64,000 nucleotides of DNA from Varanus komodoensis (taxonomy: Eukaryota; Chordata; Lepidosauria; Squamata; Varanidae): NCBI RefSeq assembly GCF_004798865.1, contig NW_025336010.1, forward strand, positions 3,354,897-3,418,896, read 5' to 3'. Below the pieces are notes generated by a model. It was not told the origin of the DNA and made no database searches. It saw nothing but the letters and a program-made list of their open reading frames with translations. Position 1 is the first letter of the stretch. The number at the start of each line of letters is the position of its first letter. Positions 12,701 through 27,700 of this stretch are shown one piece after another. The translations under genes and the position numbers were made by a program.

Positions 12701-15700
12701 GGCACTGTTCCATGGCTAAATGGCAGCATCGAGGTCGGCGGGGGGGGGGGGGGCCCTGGCGGAGGAGCAGAAGGTCTCTCCGATGGCCAGGCAGCTCTCC
12801 AGACATGCGTGGCCTGCGTGCCTGGTGCGAGCGCACACCCGCGCGGCTGCTTGCCTTCACACTCTGCTCGCAGTAAGGTCCCTGGGGACGCGTTACGGCC
12901 GACGAGCCCTTGGGCAGAACGAGTGGGGCTGCTCTTGTGCCACGGAGGGCAGGAGCAGAAGCCTTTCCGCCCCAGGGCCGAACCCCATTTCAGGAAAGCA
13001 CTCAGGGGCCTCAGCCCAGTGGTGGCTGAGGCAGGAGGGCTGCAGAGAGAAAGAGCCCAGCCAGTGCGAGGAAACTCCTTCCTGCTGGAAGCCAGGCCTT
13101 CGCAGAGGCATTCCACCCTTGAGAAAAAATAACCCACACAAAAGCCCGCAAAGCACCACACGATCAGCTGTTGGGGGTGGCAGGAGGGACGGGGGACACG
13201 ACTGTTTGGGGAGCCCTGTGGGCTGGGCTGGGAGCCTGTAGGGCTGGGCTGGCTGCTCCGGCTTGAAGCCTCTGGGACAATGGGGCGGGACTGACAGCAG
13301 CTGGGGCTGGAGGGCAGCTGCACTGAGACGGCCGAGGAGGAAAAAGCCAGTGGCGTGGGCATGGGCACGGGCATGGGCATCCTCCTCCTCTGCCCAGCTG
13401 GAAGGCCAGGGGAGCCACCTGTGTGGCCTGGCGAGCCAAGGGCATCTTCCCTCTGGAGGCCTTTCTGAGGAGGGGGTGGGGGGCAGGGGAGGGCAAGGCT
13501 CAAGGGGCGCAGCCGAGCGCGGAGGGCACCAACTGCATGGTGCCACGGAGAGAGACAGCCTGGCCAGGGCAGCCCCACGGCAGCTTCGGCAGGAGCGTCC
13601 CACACACGATGGGACGCAACTGCGCAGAGAGAGGCCTTGCTGAGCAAATGGCAGCCGGGGTGAGAGACACCGGGGAGGCTGTGTGGGGAACGGCAGCTGC
13701 GCCGCGATTCCAAGGGGGAATCTAGGTCAGCCGAGTGCCAGCAGCTCTCCTGGCCGGCTTCCAGCCTGCTCTGCCGCTGCCGCCACCCGGCGCAGCCGCG
13801 CTGGGTCAGGCGCCGAGCCCTTCCCGCAGAGGCCCCAACTTGGGAGGGGCCAGGTGTCACTGCAATGCAAGCAGGCGCTTGGGCCTGCCCACGCAGAGGC
13901 CCTCGCCAGGCGCAGCCGGCAGACCCAGTGCGGGCAGACGGCTGGGGGGGGGGGGCCGCCCCCCCGCGGCGCCCCCCCCCCCCCCCCGCTTGGCGCTTTG
14001 CTTTAAGGCCAGAGAGATCTAAGCAAAGGCAATATACAGCTAGTGCAACATCTCCCCCGATCTGAGTCGCTGCGTTGAGACAGTTGCCGTTTCCCCTACC
14101 GGTCCTCGGCTTCTGCAAATGCACCTAATTTTTGTGGCTTGCTTGTTCGTTCATTCACCGCAGATCACTAGCAGGTGATGGACTGGAGCCTCGTGGCTTG
14201 TCAAGGCCTCCCACTGGTGGTGGCTGAAGGGTCCCCGCAGCAGCTCAGCGCCCGCCAGCCCAGACGCCTGCATGCTGGCCTGCGCGTGTCTGTCCTTTGG
14301 ACTGGGAAGCAGCCTCGGAAACTGGCGTGGCTGGGGACAGTGGAGGGGCGATGGTGGCGGCGGCGGCTGCGGCAGACACGCATGCGCACATGCACGGTGC
14401 CGGGAGCGCCCCGCCGGCCCGCGCACTCACTCGTGGTCCAGGATCCCGCTAGCTGACGGCCCCTCGAACTGCTGCAGGTGCAGGATGGTGGTGAAGTCCT
14501 CTCGGCGCTGCTCGGCCTTCTCCATGTGTGCCGGCAGGTGGCAGTTCAGGAAGCACACCATGTGCCCGAAGATGGACAGGCGCACACTCACCCCACCCTT
14601 GTTGCCCTGCGCCAGGAGGAAGGCAGGGAGCGCATTTGTGGGGGCTCTGAGCGGGCCACTCGGTTGGCCTGTGCTGCTCGGCGGGGGAGGCAGGGGGGCT
14701 GCTCTTACCGGCACCGGCCCTGCGACCGCCACTTGCATCCCACCGCTTGTGCTCTTGTGAGGACCGCACGGCAGCCTGCCTAGCTCCAGGTCACCCCCGG
14801 TGCAGTGGCCCCATGGGGCAGGTGGGGCCACGAGGGAGGGCCCGGCCCAGAGCTCCCCAGCGCTTCAGCGCGGGCGGCGACCCAGCCGGATCCCTCCCTC
14901 GCATGGCCAGCCAACTGGCGCCCGCTGCCACGCCTGACGGAGCCTCCTGGGCCGGAGCGCTGCTCACCTTCCCCAGCAGCAGGGATGCCCCAAATGCTAT
15001 CTGAGGGTGGGGGGTGGGGCTGAAACCAGTGAAGGCACAGAGATGCAGGCCGTGTGGGGCTCTGCTGCAATTCCTGCTTCTCATGGGCCTTTGTGGGAAA
15101 GCCGGTGCGCCCCGCCTGGCTCCCGGAGCTTCAAGAGTTACCTAAGGAGACCAGGGGCCGAGCACTGCCCTCCTCCAGGGCTGGGCTGCCAGCCGTGGGT
15201 CCCTGGCTACACAGCCCAGAGGGCCCCTGACGTCCCCACCTGCTGCGCTGAAGTAACGGAGGTCGCTGGGGCCGTAGGGAGGAGAGGGCAGGCAGGAGGC
15301 CCAGGAAGGCCGGGTGGGCCCCACACCTATCCTATCAGCCATGGCTGGGTTAGTCGGCAGCCGCTGCCTCGCCTTTGCTCCGCCACAACCGAAGGCACAC
15401 TCACCCAGTATCCCCCCAGGCCCGTCCGGGTGCAATCCGTCTGGATGTCCTGCAGGAAGGGCAGGTGGTAGTACTTGGCAAAGACCATCAGGATGACTCC
15501 CTGCATCCGCACCGTGCTCACCTGCAACGGGGAAAGGCAGTGAGACCCCTGCCGGGGCGACAGGCGGGAAAGTGCTGCCATTGCCCAGCGGCGGGTGCGC
15601 ACGCTCTGCGCTCGAGCCACCGGCTGGCCTTCGCGGGTCCAGTGCGCTAATGGTGGGTGTTTCAGCCGTGCGGGGCTGCAAGGGTGGCAAGGTACCAAAC

Positions 15701-18700
15701 CCTAAAGGGGAAAGGGGAAAGCACAGGAAACCGCCGCAGACGGGGAGGCATCTCCCAGATGCTCTGCTTCTTTCAGAAACGAGCCCCCAAAGTTGGTGTG
15801 GGGAGCGGGGTGAGGACTGGGCAAGGGACACCCGATCGCGGAGATGCCGTCCCACAAGGGGACCATCACGTCGGATGCCGGGACACATCCACGGCCTCGG
15901 GACGAGCGGCGGCACTCCCGTCCGCCCGCCACGCAGCAGCCTCCAACTCCCTGGCACTCGCCTCCTCTCGGTGTCGTCTCCGCAGGGACAGCTGGGATGC
16001 TCACCTCTGGTGAGGGGCAGGTTTCTGAGGACTTCCGTGGGATGTAAGGACTCCAGATGTCCAGGGAGCCCATTTAGGGGGCCCTGCTCTGACCAAGGCT
16101 GCTGCCGTCCTGGCCTGCGTGGGGATGGGGAGCAGAGAGACTTCAGGGGCCACTTGGAAGGGCAAAACTGTGGGCCCGTTGAGGACGATCAGCAAGATCA
16201 CAGAATGAGCAACTACTCTGCTTGGGCTGGATGTGTTCTCGTGGCAATTTTGGAGGAAGGGGTGTTTTTCAACCAACGTTTGGGACCATTATTCCATCCT
16301 GTCCAGCCACAGCTTTCCTCTGGATGCTTGTCCGGCACTTACCAGGACAAAATTAAACGGGCTCAGCACCTCCATGAACAGCTCGCTCCACTGGTCTGTG
16401 AAGAGGGCATCCTTTAGCCTCTTGCTGATCATCGAGTTCACCTCCTGCAGCCTGCAAACAAGTCCATGGCTGGTGAAAGGGGGCACTCCAACCCTGCAAC
16501 CTCCACACCCCCTCGTGGTCCTGCAATGCCCCGTTGGCCCCCCCTCCCGAGCATCCATGCCCGATCGTGCCCACAACACGCACGCCTGCAAATCCTCCCA
16601 CACCGGCTGCATGTCGTGCTCCTGCAACCGTTCCAAGAGCAAAGAGAGTGTTTGTTCTCCTGGTTAAAGATATACTGGAAAAACATAGTTGTCAGATAAT
16701 AAAATTAGAAGCAGTTTGGAATGAGCCTCGGCACCTGCAGTGGATGAAGCATTGCGCATGCGTCTGTGCCAGAGCAGGAACTCCACACAGTGCAGCGCCT
16801 TCGGTGCTTGTGCCAGGGACAAGCTGCACCCGGCCCCCAACTGGGGACTTCCTTTCCAGTGACTCAGGAGAGGAAAGAGGACACCTGAAGAACGGGAGCA
16901 CAGGCACCGCCTCCCCCGCCCAGATGGCCTGCAGGTATGTTGACCTGCAAATCCCTCATCCCCGGCCCTGGGTGGCACGTCTGTGCCACTTCAGAGGGAC
17001 AAAAGTGCCCCGTCACACGTTTCTTAGTCCATGGCTGGGTGGCCAGAAGTCAGCATTCAAATTAGATAGGTCCCACCGGTGTTGCCACACTGGGAAGGCG
17101 CTGGGCTGTGGAAGGTCGCCCCTCAGCAGGTCGCCCTAAAGACCCCTTGAAAGGAATCCCTGAAATGCAGACGAAAAGGGCAAGGCAACCGGTCCCCCAC
17201 AGGAAGAGGCCAACGGACCACTAACACCCTGGCCCACCGGTGGGCAGCTGCAGAAGGGGCCTGGCCAAGAGGCGAAGACCCTCCCAGGCCGTGAGCCTGG
17301 CGCCCCCGCGCCGCCCAGGGCAGCTTGCACCGGCCGAGCCGGAGCGGGGCTGGGAGACGGCGCTTGTGGCTGGGGCTGGCCGCCAGTGCCAGGGCAACCG
17401 GCACAGCTCCACTGCCTTGGCTCCTCACACGGGCAAGAGATGAGCCCTGGCCCATGAAGCCCGTCTCCCTCACGCCAGTGCTGCCCGTTGCCCCCCCCCC
17501 CCGGAGCTTCCCCTGAACCCTGGGGCCAGCGTCCCCACCCCCACAGATGCAGTGGTGCATGGGTGAAGCACGGTCGCTCAGCATATGCTCAGAGGCTGCT
17601 TTGGAGGCATCAAGGCGGAGGGAAATGCCCCATCACGTATTTCTTGGTTCCAGGGTAGGAGGCCAGAAGCCAGCGTTCAGGCTGGGCAGCGCCCTCAAGC
17701 TTTGCCGCAGCCGGTCTACGTGTGATGCCGACACGTCTCTTGGAAGCACCGAGCTGCTTCCGCCATATCCCTTTTGCCGATCCCTTCCTTCTGTGCTGCT
17801 GCGGAAATGCGATCTCTGATCAAGAAGGAAACCTCTTCTGTTCACATAATGAAAGAGACCTCGATCCTTCCAGCCCTTTCAAGGAGACGGGAGTCTTTTT
17901 TTGAAATGCTCCCCCCCCCCCCCACAAACCTTGGCAAACCTCTCCAACCAGACAGGAACGTGGGCTGCACGGGGCTGTCCGTTTGCTGCTCCAGCCCTCT
18001 CTTTCTTGGCCTTGTCACGCATGTGCCCCGGCTCCACCCCAGGAGCCCCAAGAGCGGAGCGCAGCTCTCTCCTCCACACCACAGTTCTGCTCACTGCAGC
18101 AAGGGGCCTGCCAAGTGAGACCTCGGCCAGCAGCCCCCGGGGCTTGCCACTGCTGCCCGTCAGGCGAAGAACGGAGAGCATTTTGCCGAGTAAGGGGCTG
18201 TGAGCTCCTAAACCACAGGGGAGAATGAGGAGGAGGAGGTGCTGCTGAGCTCATGAGCAGCACAGTGGCCTTTTCAGCCCAGCGAGCAACCAGCTCAGAG
18301 AGGGCTTTGCTGAGCTTTGGCCTCCCTTGTCCTCGTGGCCTCTTCTGGCTCATGAGGAGAGGAGAGACTACAGCTGCATGCGAGCGGTTTCTTGGTAGCT
18401 CTGCTCCTGTGTTGATGCTTCTTCATCCCCAGCAGTACACGGCAGTGGGGCAGAGGAACATTTTGAAATGCAGGCACCTGACATGGCAATCTCCATAGCC
18501 ACGCCTCCAGGGAGAGTCCAAAAATCTAGGAAGTTGTCTCCATCCATCCATCCATCCATCCATCCATCCATCCATCCATCTTCTGTGTAGCTTTTACAGG
18601 TCTTCCATAAAGTCAGTGGGTCTTAACTGGCCAAGAGGGAGCCACCCCAAACCCTTCGCACTACAAGGACAGCACACAGCAAAATACCATCTGCTTCCAC

Positions 18701-21700
18701 CCCACCCTGTTCTGGCTACAGTGGGGATGGCACCTCAGCTCCGGGTGCAAGCCGGTCTTGAGGCTTCTAGGGCCTGAAGACAAACCCTGAGCCCTGGCCC
18801 TGGCATCCCAGCCCCTCCTGAGCCCCTCCCTCAGGGTGAGGAGGAGACTCCTGGCTGGGCTGGGGGGCCACACTCCCTGCAACCTCCAAACGACGGGTGG
18901 TGAGTGTTCCTGAGCATGCCTTCCCCCTGCCCTGTGCAGGGCGGCCACACGTGCTTCCGGTTCACCTTTGGGAATCCCCTCCTCGGAGGCTGCCAAGCAG
19001 CCTCAGGCGGCTGCACCAGACAGGGGCCCCCGCTCCAGGCCCCACGCGAGGGGCCCCGCCAGCCCTTCCGCTTACCCAATTACGATGAGGTCTGTGTCGC
19101 TGGACTCCCCCGTGTTGAGATGCAGGAGGGACGTCACGTCACTGGGGGGCATGGCTGTGCCGACGTTCCAGGTGATCACAGTGATGCTGAGGAGAAGCAG
19201 AGGCCCATCACGGAGTGGCAGATGCTCCGCCCCACGCAGGTCACATGGCAGCGCCGGGGTCACATGGGCGCCTGCCTGGGGGGGGGGCTTCCCCTGTCCA
19301 CAGGAAGGGCCGCTCGGGGGACAGCATGCACCAGGCCACGAACAGGAGCGGGAAGGCGTGGCAGGGCTGAGGCGGGGCCTGCGGGCCTCATTTTGACGGC
19401 CCCGTGGGGGGTTCGGTGGGGAAGGGTGACTTCCCCCCAGCTGCCACGCTGTGTTTGTGAGCCCTGCTTTAAAGAAGCAAACCAACGCTGAACGCTCTCA
19501 GTCTTGCATTTTAGACTCCCTTAAACCAACGCATCCTCGTGACCTCAGACCAAGCAGGGCTTGCTTCTGCTGGCCATCCCTGGCTGCTCCCAGGGGGACC
19601 TTGGTCCCAGAGCCGAGCCCCAACGGCACCACAGAGTCGCCGCTGCTCCAAATGCTCCACGCCTGGCTGGTTCACAGCCCGGATGTCTCCCTGCCAGCAT
19701 GCGGGAGAAAACATTTGGGCGGGGAAGGGAGCGGGCAGGGTCCCCACGCCCACTCACTCCGTGGGTGGGCGAGGATCCTCTCCGGTGCCCGAGTGGTGAC
19801 ATGCAAGGGGAGCATCAACCACGTGGGCCCACTTCGGCCTTGCGAGAACCTTCTGCAAAGTCTGGAAGGCGTCCCTCCCCATCCGGATGCTCTAGCCAGC
19901 AATGATCTCCGAGTGCTGATGCAGAGAAACGTCCCGTGTGTTTCGCAGCCTTCCCCGCCTAGTCTGTACTCACGTTTCTCCTCCGTCAAGGCCAAAGTCC
20001 TCACCAAGGTTAGAAAAGCCAGTGCAGGCAGTGCCTGGAGCAGACTCCCGGTCTGCACGCAGCCACGGAGCTCAGTGGGCGACTCTGGGGCAGCCACGGC
20101 CCCTCATCCCAACGTGCCCCACAGGCTTGTTGCGAGGACAAAATGGAAAGGGCAACGAAAACCATCTTGTCGGAAGAAAGGTGAGCTATCAGCATGGCCA
20201 GTGAATAACATGAAACCTATTGCTGGGTAGCACCTCTTCAGGCCGGGGTGGGGGGGTCAGCAAGGAGCAAACGGGCATATCGACTCAGAGGTTTCTCCAC
20301 ACAAAACAGAGCAATCCATTCCCTTCATGTAGAAAACTAGCCTATCATGGAGAGAAGGCCAAGCTTAGCCTTCTCCCAGCTGGGGAAAAACCCGCTCATT
20401 CTCTGCACGGACCTGCCGAACCTGCAGTCCTGTCCCAAATGGACCGCCGCAGCCTGGTGCTGCTTCCGCAGGGAGGCCACAGACAGATCGCGCCCTTTCA
20501 GGTCTAAAGGCAGCCTCTGCAGGGGAGCCTTGTCAGTGGAGGCGGGAGAAAGGTGCCCCTCGGTGCACTTGGGGCATCGCCCCATTCTGCATCACCCTTC
20601 CCAGCCGCTTTTCGTCGAGCAGAGAAAGATGCAGGTGCATTTTATTCCCACATTCCAGGGCTACATCTGGCCCATCTAGACTTCCCCTGGGCCCCTTCTC
20701 TGGGTTATATTGCTCCTTGTCGAGAGCCCAGGGACCAACCCCTTGGGGGTTGCTGCCTTGGGGGAACAAAGAAGAAAGTTGAAGGCGTCGCAATTTGAGC
20801 ACCCCCTAAGAAGCAGGGCCCCTGGAGAAGGCCACCCTGATCGAGCACCCGCAGGCAGAACAGAAGGGAGACCGAGTCTCAGGTGGGGCGAGTCCACCCA
20901 GGAAGCCCAGCCGCAGCTGACGAGAGCCCAGCTGGGCGGGCTGCCAAGGGCAGGTCCATGCGGAGGGCACTCGGGGGTGGGGTCACAACACCTGGCCGTG
21001 CATAACACAGGGATGCTGAGATGCCACTCCAGAGGCCAGGCGCTTTGAGCTGAAAGACAGCGGCACTTTGGCCCCGCCCCTTTTGCGCTTGGCCCGCTTT
21101 CTGCTGGGCTGCCCCCGCCTGAGCGGCTCTGAAGCGGGATCCAGCCTGTCCTTGCTTCCTCCACGTTTTGTGGAAGGGGGCGGAATTCGGCCACCGGTGG
21201 CCACCACCTGATCTGCGCTGCCTCCGTGGCCACCCTGCCACTGGGGCCTTGGATGGCGATCCTGCCAGCGCGGCTGATTGTGGAGCGACGCAGGATTGCC
21301 CCCCTCACTTGCGTTAGAGGAGCTGTTGATGGTGCTGAGCTCTCCCTCCACAAGCCCCCGGTTCAGGACCCTGGACAGCTCCCTTAATGCTTGGAATCGG
21401 CTCCTGAATGGACGTCGCGCGCCCCCACCCGGCCCGGGCATCAGCATCCCCAGCCTCCCTAGGAGGGGGAGACCTGGAAACTAGCTGTGCACCCTCACCC
21501 AGCTTCACAACCTGCCCTGCCAGAAAGGGGCTGGGAGGGGATGTTGCTGCAGCCACCTGCCACCTCTGACCCTTCTCTCAGGTGGGCTGCTAACCTTTAA
21601 AATACAGGCCTGCATGAAATTTCACGTGCTTATCCAGACTCATTAAGGAAGTTAATAACCCCTTTCAATGCAAAAGTACAAGAGGGATTGAAGGGGGAGG

Positions 21701-24700
21701 AGAGGCGAGTTTGGTGATGGGGTGGGGGAAAGAGAGAAGCCAAACGGCACCTGCCTCGCTGGCTCCTGGCTGCACACCTGCAAAACCTGCACAGGGCACG
21801 ACTTTGGCACTTGGGGGGTGCTTCCAGCCCGGCCCCAAATTTAGCCTTGTGCTGATGCAGCAGCGCCCATTTCTGGCCCTGCACAGGGAAGGCAACTCAC
21901 CGGGAAGAGCTGTGGGCAGCCGGGTCAAAGGGCCCTGATGCTGCCCAAAAGCCCCCTACCCAAAGGACCCAGGTGTAACGGCCTTACAGGGGCCCTGGCA
22001 GGCAGCTGTAACACCCATCACCAGGGTGAAACCCCCCATCATTCCTGTTCCCCCCACACACACGCCCCTCCAACTGCCATCCAGCTCCCTCTACAAGCAC
22101 CGCCACATTCCTGACGTGCAAACTGACACTGAGGCGCAAGATGCTCGAGGGTTTGCCAGCTCCGGTTTCTTTAAAGGCTCTGACCGTGCACAGGTTTGCG
22201 CTTCAGGGAGCAGTCCGGAGCTTGTTTAGACAGGCGCAAGGAGCTGTGGGCCTTTCTCTGCCTAAGCATGCACAGCGCAATGCCTTCAAGCTCAGCGAGG
22301 CCACGGCATCATCCTGACCAGAAGAATAGGATGGCATTTGCTGCCCCAACACACGATCTGCTGCTGGGGGTGGGGGGAGCACTCTGGGGCACTGGATCTC
22401 GGTCCCTGGCAGTGTCACTAGCTTTATCAGCATTTGCCAAGACTGAGACTGGGTTCACACAACACAACAAACCCCTGTGGCTTACAAGCTGGGTGGCCAG
22501 AGCATCCTGCGGGGGTGCAGTTAAGCCCTCGGGGGCTTGGATGGTGCTCCCCTGGCACAGGAAGAGTGGGATGAAACATGCCAGCACCTCTTTCATCCCC
22601 ATTTGCTTCTCCTTGTGTGTTGTGTCATTTCAGACAGCAAACTGCAGGTAGGGACAGGCTGAGAAGCGGGGGACATTTTTCTGCCTGGACAGGTATAGAA
22701 TTGCACCATTAATTTCTTCCCATTTCATGTTTAGATCTGAATAAATGCACAGACCCACCCTAAAATACCTCCTCTGAATTTTCCAGGGAGGTGGCTCAGG
22801 CGGCGCGATGCGGAAGCCTGGCGCATCTTGTGGCTTTACAGGGATTGCATAAGTATCGGCGCTTGCAGGACATTCCACGCCTTGCAAGGTGACCTTCCAC
22901 ACGACGAGGCAGCAGGCCGGGTGCTGCAAGCGAGTCACCGTGAGGCTGGGGAGCTTCAAGAGCGCTTCCTGTAGCCTTTCCTCCTCCAGGTCCTTTTACA
23001 GTAAAGCTGGCTTTGGCTGGGTGGTCCATCAAATAGAGGTCTGTCCTCTGCCAGCTCCCCACAACAGAGTGTAAGCTAGGGCCCACCTAATGAGTGAGAT
23101 TACATTAGGGCCAGGGGAGTGAGAATCGACCTTTGCATCTTTGGCATTTGCGGCACTCTCTGTGCTAGAGGCGGCCTGGGCCTTTGTGTGGCCGTTCTGT
23201 GCTTCCCAGCACTGCTGCTGTTTTGTGGCTCTGGGAGGAAAAGCCCAGAGGGTCCCCGCACCTCACTGAGCAAGAGGAGCCCCTGGACCGCCAGGAAGCG
23301 CCTCGCATTCCTCTTTGGGCCGGGACGGCGTTTGGGTCGCCCTGTCCTGGGGCTAAACAGACTGCTCCTTGCTGAGCCATGGGACCGTTTCGCGTCACTG
23401 CAGCTCTGCTCAGAGACCATCCAGCACTGCTCGAATCTTTGCAGGCGTTATTCCAGCCAAGCCTCCCAGGATTCCCCAGGCAGAGGCACCGGCTGCCCAC
23501 TTGGCGCCCTCCAAGTCCTTGCAATTATTTTTTGAAATACTTCACCTGTTCCACCTGATATCAGGCCCTGTAAGAGAACATCTAAATGGGGCTGCCTTGA
23601 TTTTTGCATGGCTCCTGCACCTGCCATGGCTGGCAAATTCAGCAGGTGAAACCCCCCCACACAGATTCCCATGCCAGGGGAAGCGGCACCCATGGATGTG
23701 GGCACAACAGCAAGGGAAGTTCTGGCTACGTGAAGCAACCCTGGCAGACGAAAAGCCACAGCGGGTGTTCCCCCCCCCCCCACCACCCAACCCCTTTGGG
23801 TGGACCACATCCCAGCAAGCCCCGTTCAACATCTGGGCTTTCTGGCCAAGAGCTGCTGCAGTTCTAATAAAATTATAGCAATGATTTCAAAATATCCACT
23901 TGCGCACGGCTATTAACATGTGTAAAATGTCCCTTTTGAAGGGTGACTAACCAGTCACTGGACATCAGCTGTCCCACTCTGAACATCACTTCCAGAGAAA
24001 CCTTCCCTGGTCTGCCACCCTGAAAACATGCTGCGCTACGAAGTCCATCTTTGCTGAGGGCTGGGGATGCTGGGTGCTGCAGTTCAGATGGCAAGTTCCT
24101 GTGCCATGCTGCGGCATGTAAAACACGTGACTTTCAACATTATGCCCAGCGAGTCCATGGCCTCGGTCCCTTCCCCATCCTGCCTGGCTGAAAGAGCCGC
24201 CCGTGCTCCGCCTGCCCCTCCTTTAGTGTATGTGGAAGCCTGGGAGGGCGGTGCCTGTCCTGGAAGATTGTGGACTGCCTGAAAATGTGAGAACAGCTGC
24301 CCAGAGCATCTGGCTGCATCCACCCAGTGCAAAACTGCGGGCTGCTCTTCCACTGCTGAGGACTGGTGGCCGTGGAATCCTTCCACGTGTGCAGCGCTTG
24401 GCAGAGGTCACAGGCCCCTAGGAGCCTGCAATCTAAAGTGCAACAAGGGAGGCAGCAGTGGGGAAAGCGTAAGAAGCGTTCTGCAGGGATGCAGCCCACA
24501 ACAAACCAGAGCCAACCAGCCACTTACTCCGTAGGAGCTGTTGTATCAGGATGGCTCAACAGGTGAGCTAAGAAGCCCCCTATCTCAGACCTCAGGCAGG
24601 CCATGCTCTTCCTGTAAGCCATGCACCCTTGGGCTGAGATCCAGTCGGGCAGGGGGACGGTGGGGCTGAGACCAGGGCTTTGTGGCAAAGGAGGCCTTTG

Positions 24701-27700
24701 GGGTGGTGACGGGGGGCCTCCCGCAGGCATCCTGGGGGGTCGCTGCAAGCGTGCAGCGCAGCAGGGGGCAGAAGACCTTCAGATGCGGGGGGGCCTTATG
24801 CCCTGGAGAGCTCTGCCACCATGCAGGCCATGCGCCTCGAACTCTTGGCACGTGCACCGGGGAGCGAAGTGCTGATATGATTGGCATGCCTGGCTTGTGT
24901 CTTCTCCCTAAATGCTTGGCAGAAGCCCTTGAAAAAGTGCCAGATGTTCTGGGCTCCCTGACTCACTGCGGAGACAACAGGTCCCTGGGCAATGGCTCGA
25001 TAAACGTGCACGCATAGCCAGGAGCAGCTGACCCAGCCGCGGGCTCACTACAGGTGGCGGAGCGCGTTGGCTCACAGGGTCCCTGCCCCCAGGCTGAAGG
25101 CCGCACAAGCCATGCTCCCCGGCAGCGCTGTGGCCCTCGTGGCAAGTGCCAGGAGCAGCAGCAGCAGCAGAGGCAGCTCTGTCTGCCCAACGGCTCAGCT
25201 GGCTCCACGTCCTGGAACCTGCCCCAGGGATCCTGCTCCACCCGCCGGGAGGACCAGCCTGCCTTGGCAGAGCTGGCTGAGGGCGTCCTCCCCTTGGTAG
25301 GCTGCCTGGCCCAAATCTGGCTTGGACTCAAGCGCCAGAAGGAGAAGGGCCGCTCGTGCCTGCAGGCTGCCCATCCCAGCTAGCCCCAAGGTGGAAGCAG
25401 GAGCCGCCCACCAGCCCACTGTGGATGAGATGCCCCATGCGGCTCTTTCCCTGAGAGCTATTTCCAAGTCTGGATCTGTGCACATTAATTCACATGTGCA
25501 AATACTGGTCCTCTTTTGCCCTCTTCCCTTTGGATGTGCATCCTCTTTTTTGGAGTTGGGTGGCCGTTCCACCTCCCCCAGAGTCTCCAGGTATCAGATC
25601 TCCAAGTAGGCTGGTGAGGGATGAATGCATGTATCTAGCGCATAAGCAGGAGACTGTGTGGTCTCGATCCAACAGGAAGGGGAGGCATGAGTGGAAGAGG
25701 AGGAAACAGTAAAGAAAGGATCCGAAATGCTGAGTGCAAATTAATTTGCGCTAATCAACAGTTATGTTTCATCCGTTTCATCTAATGGTGAATGTGGTGG
25801 GATGTGAGGTGGTTAGTTCTGTACGCATAAACATAATATGAACTGATTGCATCTGCCTTTTCTTTACAGATGTTTCATATACTATAAAAAGTACCAGAAA
25901 AGGTTTCGAAGGTAATTTTGCAAATGCCATCACTGAACAGTTCGCAGCAGCATGTATATGACTGTGCAGCATGTTCCTGTCTTCAGTTGTTTCCACATTT
26001 TTGGAGCAACGTGCATTAGAAGAATGATGTGCACTTTAGATGTACAGAAGAAGCCTATTTGCATATGCTTGTGGCATTAGAGCCCCTGATGAAGGCTGCC
26101 TCTGAAACACACGGTGCAGCAATGCAACTTTTTGCCTGGCAGACCTTTCAGCACTTCCTCCCCCTTTGTTTCCTTCTTTTCCGCTCATGCCTCTCCTTCT
26201 CATTGTTCCCTTCACTCTCATCTCTGTTTCCTTCAAGTGCACAGAACGGAACATTAATGCAGTCCCCACTCTTCAGCTGTTGGGGCTAAGCCTGAACCCT
26301 TCATTTCATTTGGTTCCCTCCCTGCAACGCACACACGCACGCACGCACGCGCATCTGCAACGAGCCACCCAGGACAGCCTGCCAAAATGCCTAAAAATGC
26401 ATCAAGCCCATTTTAAAGCTGACAAATTAAAATATACAGTAAAAATAATATACAATTTGTTGATACCAAATTGTAGGACCAGTCCCTTTTTCTAGCCTTT
26501 CCCACCTCTTGGCTTTTAAATGTGTGAAGGGCAAGAGTATGGTAGAATAAAATTGCTTTGTTATTGAACTATTTATCTAAGCAATGTACAGAGGACAGAA
26601 TTAACTTCCCCACCCATCATGACCAACAAACGCCTGTCAGAAAAGATCTGTTTTCAGCAGAAGCTGAAAACCCAGAAGGATTGGTGCCTGCCTAATCTGT
26701 CACGGCGGGCTCTCTTCCAAGCCCTGATGGGCTGGAACCTGAAAGTCTTGGCTCCTACCTGAGCAAGCCAGGAGGGGATCAGAGGTCTCCTGAGCACCTA
26801 GTCTGGGGTTCCTCAGAGCTTTTTCAACAAGTATCCAGGCTCTGAATCCAGCCCAAAAGCACACCGGCAGCACAGGCATAGCATGCTGGCGAAAAGCTGC
26901 TCCTGTCCCCAGTGGATGCTTTGCAGCAGGTCAAGCAGTTGTCCACCCAGCACACAGCTGCCTAGTCAGACAGGCAACGGTTCAACCAGGTCTCTGGAAG
27001 ACTCCAGAAATAGCGTTCAGCCCAGCGCAGGTGAGGACAGCTGTTCTTGATCGCATTTATCTCTGGGAAGCTATGAATAGAGATCCATTCTCTCCATTTC
27101 CCAGAGGGGGAACTGCAGCTGAGGGCTGAAGAACGGCAGAGCTGCCCTGCCCCCGCCTCCCACAAGGAACCTGTGACCAAGCCAAGATGGCATTCTGGCC
27201 GCCCCCGGCCGCCCCATGCGCCCTCCACGGGCTCCCTCGAATCCGCACCTCTTTCAGCCCATCAGCACCCAGTGACCTGGTGCGCATGTAATGGGAAGAC
27301 AGGCTGGTTGATGACTCCATGGGCCGCTGCAGCACAGGCCGTGGCCATGTGCACACGCAGGTGGGCCCCTGGGTTGTTCCACCACATCGGAACCCAGGCC
27401 CAAGAATTCATCGTCCGCACCCACAATTAATCTGCAAGGCCATGTAGGAATCCGGCAGCAGCCTGATGAGAGGGTGAATATTCAAAAAGGCTGCAGAGTA
27501 TAAGGCAATTCCAGAAGGGGCCAGCGGTGCACATGAAAAGTCCCAGCATGCACTGCGCTTCCCAAGCCCCCTGATGCTCTGCCTCTGGACTGGGGTTCTT
27601 GATTCCTTACAAGGTCAGGGGTGCTTCCACCCAAGGTTTCTGCAGCACCCTTGCACCTCCACATTCAAAAATACGGAAGAGTGGATGCAGTGGGGAGAGA

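Noticed and set aside
12676-14124. 482-codon minus-strand open frame in INPP5J intron 6
   Set aside because: Lies within an intron bounded by firm splice sites, includes poly-Gly/Pro from G/C runs and shows no conserved motif. Explained by GC-rich composition.
18538-18581. CRISPR-like regular repeats
   Set aside because: A simple CCAT microsatellite in eukaryotic intron DNA, with no spacers.
20115-20155. Additional MIR copy
   Set aside because: Only a short block (CAGGCTTGTTGCGAGGACAA) resembles MIR; too little to call.
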